DNA from: an uncultured Saprospiraceae bacterium | Lineage (GTDB): Bacteria; Bacteroidota; Bacteroidia; Chitinophagales; Saprospiraceae | DNA: 64,000 nucleotides | Direction of reading: 5' to 3' | Assembly (NCBI GenBank): GCA_937928045.1 | Contig: CALFWO010000029.1 | Span: forward strand, 62,001 to 126,000 | Part shown: piece after piece, positions 61,758-64,000 of the stretch | Layout: each line of letters opens with the position of its first letter | How positions within the stretch are numbered: position 1 is the stretch's first letter | The notes under the pieces: generated by a model | What the model was told of the DNA's origin: nothing | The model's input: the letters and a program-made list of their open reading frames with translations, nothing else | The model's database searches: none | Program-made: the position numbers and the translations under genes

Positions 61758-61843
61758 AAAATATCTTACAGAGAAAATAAGTCGATAGTCTTTTACTAAT
61801 TGTTAAGTTTTCTTTTATCAAAGAATAAGTTCAATAGCTGAAT

Positions 61844-61851
61844 TATATTTG
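61844..61851 (+). promoter_or_regulatory. Putative -7 promoter box
   Basis: TATATTTG matches TAnnTTTG, 39 bp before the ATG at 61891. Likely drives the two-gene unit below. Confidence 0.45.
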
Positions 61852-61890
61852 GGTGGTAAGCATAATTTCAGTCATCATAACCCAAGCTAG

Positions 61891-62466
61891 ATGAAGCCGA
61901 TAACCACCTTTCTTTTACTGGCATTTATGTCGATTCAGGCAGTCGCTCAAGTGCAACCAAGTCTGCGGACTCACCTTAAAGGCTATGTCATTGTATTTCC
62001 GGGAGTAGAATTGGCAGTTGAATTCCCGATTAAGACCTGGTCTTTAAGCGAGGCTAAAACTCATGAACTCATAATAAATGCCTCCCCGGTAATAGATTTT
62101 TTCAACTACCGAGGGAATTACAACGGTTTGGGCTTAATGGCTGAATTGAATCCCAAATTAAACTTGGAAAACGGATGGACCTATGAGCTCTTTGGAGGTG
62201 TTGGCCTAGTGAATGCATTTTTGGCTCGGACTGCATACGAGATTCAGCCGGATGGCACTTTTTCAGAAAAAAATGCAAAATCTAATCAATATTTCAGTTG
62301 GAAGGCCGGACTGGGAATTGGAAAGTCAATTACCATTTCAGGAAAAAACTATAGCGTAGGGTTTAGGATTGGAGCACGTGAAGTTCGAACGCCCGGTTAT
62401 TTAGTTGCTCCTGAAGCCAGTGTCGGCATCATTATTCCCTTAAAGTCAAAAAATTCAGCCCAATGA
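61891..62466 (+). CDS. Secreted or outer-membrane beta-rich protein, unknown
   Basis: 191 residues with signal peptide (AFMSIQAVAQ). Mature strands such as GYVIVFPGVELAVEFPI, NGWTYELFGGVGLVNAF and YSVGFRIGAREV suggest a small beta barrel or outer-membrane protein. Its stop overlaps the start of the next gene (ATGA), so the two are coupled. Family not recognised. Confidence 0.65.
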   Translation: MKPITTFLLLAFMSIQAVAQVQPSLRTHLKGYVIVFPGVELAVEFPIKTWSLSEAKTHELIINASPVIDFFNYRGNYNGLGLMAELNPKLNLENGWTYELFGGVGLVNAFLARTAYEIQPDGTFSEKNAKSNQYFSWKAGLGIGKSITISGKNYSVGFRIGAREVRTPGYLVAPEASVGIIIPLKSKNSAQ

Positions 62467-63488
62467 AAAATACCTATTTAATTCTATTGCTTGGTTTTAT
62501 ATTGATGAACAGTGGTTGTTACAAGGACACAGAATCAGAGACCCAATTTGATGATGAATTCTTTTTGACGCACAAAGGAGCAGATTTACCTATTTGGGTT
62601 CGTGGAAATAAGGATGCTAAGACATTCATTTTATTTTTACATGGAGGTCCATTTGACACGGCGCTGTACGATGCAGTGGTTCGGGCTTTCGAACCACTTT
62701 ATGACGACTACGCTGTGGTATATTTTGATCAAAGAGGCGGCGGTCATGCTCATGGCAGTTCAGTAAATCTCAGCGAAGCTCAATTTGTTGAAGATGTAGA
62801 ACTCGTTACGAAATTGGTGAAACAACAGTATCCACAAGCTGAGAATTTATTTTTAATGGGCCATAGCTATGGTGGCTATCTGGGAACTGCCGTGCTTGCA
62901 AAAGGCAACAACCAGGATTTATTTAAAGGTTGGATTAGTCTTGCCGGTGCGCACAATTACCCATTGAATTGGGTAAATTCTCGTGCATATTTATTAAATA
63001 TTACTACTCAAAAAATCAGTGCGGGAGAAGACCTCGAAGTTTGGCAGGAGCGATTTGATGCTTTGACCAATACACCAGAAGTGACAAACATCAATGAGCT
63101 AAGGATAATAAACGGAATAGCATTTCAAGTAGCAAAGGAAATTAACGCAGGGAATGAGACCTTTGAAAAGCCACCATTTTTATTCAGACTTACAGCCCCT
63201 ACCGGAGCGGGATTTTCTCAACACAACAATGCGGAAATGGAAGATCTGATAGTGAATGGTAATCTTAATCCTGTTATGTCAAACATTACTTTGCCCAGCT
63301 TGTTAATCTATGGTGGTGAAGATCCGATTGTTCCATTTGCTTTGGGAAATAATGCAATAGATTTTCTTGGAACCCCTGAAGAAGATAAATTTTTGATTTC
63401 GTTGGCGACAAGTGGACATATCCTTTGGGAGTACCAGGCAGATATCTTTTTTGATCAAATTCGAACTTTTGTCAGTAGCTACGAATAG
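62463..63488 (+). CDS. Alpha/beta-hydrolase lipoprotein (proline iminopeptidase-like)
   Basis: 341 residues; lipobox MNSGC. FLHGGPFDTALYDAV (HGGP oxyanion motif), YFDQRGGGHAHGSS and MGHSYGGYLG (nucleophile GxSxG) are intact, and LLIYGGEDPIVP and SGHILWEYQ supply the acid and histidine. Resembles prolyl aminopeptidase-like serine hydrolases on the cell surface or periplasm; actual substrate unknown. Overlaps the preceding gene by four bases. Confidence 0.85.
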   Translation: MKNTYLILLLGFILMNSGCYKDTESETQFDDEFFLTHKGADLPIWVRGNKDAKTFILFLHGGPFDTALYDAVVRAFEPLYDDYAVVYFDQRGGGHAHGSSVNLSEAQFVEDVELVTKLVKQQYPQAENLFLMGHSYGGYLGTAVLAKGNNQDLFKGWISLAGAHNYPLNWVNSRAYLLNITTQKISAGEDLEVWQERFDALTNTPEVTNINELRIINGIAFQVAKEINAGNETFEKPPFLFRLTAPTGAGFSQHNNAEMEDLIVNGNLNPVMSNITLPSLLIYGGEDPIVPFALGNNAIDFLGTPEEDKFLISLATSGHILWEYQADIFFDQIRTFVSSYE

Positions 63489-63508
63489 ATTTTCTAAAAT
63501 AAACTTGA

Positions 63509-63901
63509 GTGAAAAATAGTAGGACCGAATCATTATTGAAGCTACGACCAACATTGCCTTTGGTCATTTCCGAAGATTCTAATGCCATCGAAATATTTAT
63601 GCATACTAAGTTGCGGCCAATTCTAAAGTATCAAAACGATTGGATCATGCAAATGATTTCATCCGCGCAACATTTCAAACACTTGAAATTTGACAATTGG
63701 GATGCAGCTAAAAACAGAACAACTGTTGCTAATTTTTTGGCTAAGAATAAAAATATTCGACATCAACTACTCGGAGGGATTTCAGCCATGTTAACATCAG
63801 AAGAATTGACAATTTATTTGAACCATAATGCTGAATTCAATAAAAGAATTGTTGAAATGATCGTAACAAGGTTTATTTCAAATTACGTTGCAGCTCAGTA
63901 A
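63509..63901 (+). CDS. Conserved Bacteroidota protein of unknown function (often labelled glyoxalase)
   Basis: 130 residues from a GTG start. LRPILKYQNDWIMQMI, FLAKNKNIRHQLLGGISAMLTSEELTIYL and NKRIVEMIVTRFI are the pieces I recognise from a small Bacteroidota family that databases tend to call glyoxalase without real support. Its 3' end overlaps the pseudouridine synthase gene on the opposite strand by 29 bp. Confidence 0.7.
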   Translation: MKNSRTESLLKLRPTLPLVISEDSNAIEIFMHTKLRPILKYQNDWIMQMISSAQHFKHLKFDNWDAAKNRTTVANFLAKNKNIRHQLLGGISAMLTSEELTIYLNHNAEFNKRIVEMIVTRFISNYVAAQ

Positions 63902-64000
63902 ACTCTTTTTGAGAAAGTTCGCGCCACTCCCCTAGTCTCAATTTATCCAAAGTAATATTCATAATTCGTACGCGCTCTAGTGTACTGACATGATACTCCA
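63873..64000 (-). CDS. RluE/RluF-type pseudouridine synthase, C-terminal end (cut by window edge)
   Basis: The last 42 codons read EYHVSTLERVRIMNITLDKLRLGEWRELS..., the conserved end of the RluF/RluE/RsuA family (LxRVRIMNIxLxxLxxGxWRxL), stopping at TAA 63873-63875. These enzymes make single pseudouridines in 23S or 16S rRNA. The catalytic part is outside the window. Confidence 0.85.
   Translation of the reverse strand, partial: EYHVSTLERVRIMNITLDKLRLGEWRELSQKEFTELQRNLK

Noticed and set aside
1-64000. CRISPR arrays, insertion sequences, prophage or plasmid core genes
   Set aside because: No regularly spaced repeats, transposase, integrase, replication or phage structural genes were seen on either strand.

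Overview
The window looks like chromosomal DNA of a member of the Bacteroidota, probably a Saprospiria/Lewinella-like marine or sludge bacterium (class placement is inference). The evidence is low GC, -7 boxes of the TAnnTTTG type in front of many genes, several proteins ending in type IX secretion (T9SS) sorting domains, a PorP/SprF-family protein, a TonB-dependent receptor with a carboxypeptidase-like N-domain, and Bacteroidota-restricted families (DUF4270, DUF5686, DUF6503, DUF2911, short GT5 protein). No transposase, integrase, CRISPR array or plasmid/phage core gene is visible. The left edge cuts glmS and the right edge cuts an RluE/RluF-type pseudouridine synthase.

Region by region. 1-9.3 kb: a conserved core block. 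A leftward unit (short GT5 glycogen-synthase-like protein, DUF4270 lipoprotein, glmS) diverges from a rightward run panC, panD, flippase-like membrane protein, rfaE2, Nif3-like protein, C4 zinc ribbon protein and a TPR protein (pantothenate/CoA, heptose activation, housekeeping). 9.3-20.6 kb: CAT-fold acetyltransferase and MtfA peptidase, a large CUB/PKD adhesin-like T9SS protein, a MATE exporter with a lipoprotein, a secreted T9SS protein broken in its sorting domain by an in-frame stop, a tRNA-Met(CAT) with promoter and terminator, and an MbnP/MbnH-like pair (copper-associated protein plus di-heme peroxidase). 20.8-24.6 kb: amine-oxidase-like flavoprotein, DUF6503 lipoprotein, phosphohexomutase. 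24.6-25.2 kb: a gene-free stretch with nested inverted repeats that could encode a structured RNA, a tRNA-3'-end-like fragment and a perfect palindrome. 25.2-32.6 kb: sugar use (GH63-like hydrolase, sodium:solute symporter, BASS transporter, Gfo/Idh/MocA oxidoreductase lacking a normal start codon, CotH protein). 33-41 kb: PorP/SprF protein, small unknowns, DEAD-box helicase, membrane-linked methyltransferase, GH57/DUF3536 protein. 41.2-45.9 kb: a tightly coupled three-gene unit, P-loop ATPase / MscS-like channel / cation antiporter, which I regard as the best candidate for an undescribed system. 46-56.4 kb: TonB receptor with a secreted hydrolase-fold partner lacking its nucleophile, lipoprotein, DUF5686 protein, MBL hydrolase, DUF2911 protein. 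56.5-64 kb: UPF1-like helicase with a possible C-terminal nuclease fold plus small GNAT, CDGSH protein, TruC, lipoproteins, a serine hydrolase and the RluE/F edge gene.

Most of the window is ordinary core genome. Points worth a second look are the ATPase-channel-antiporter cassette, the T9SS-tagged MbnP/MbnH pair, the TAA inside a T9SS sorting domain, the oxidoreductase with only non-standard start codons, the candidate structured RNA at 24.7 kb and a recurrent TTTAGGGTATTT palindrome. All family calls were made by eye from sequence; no database search was run.
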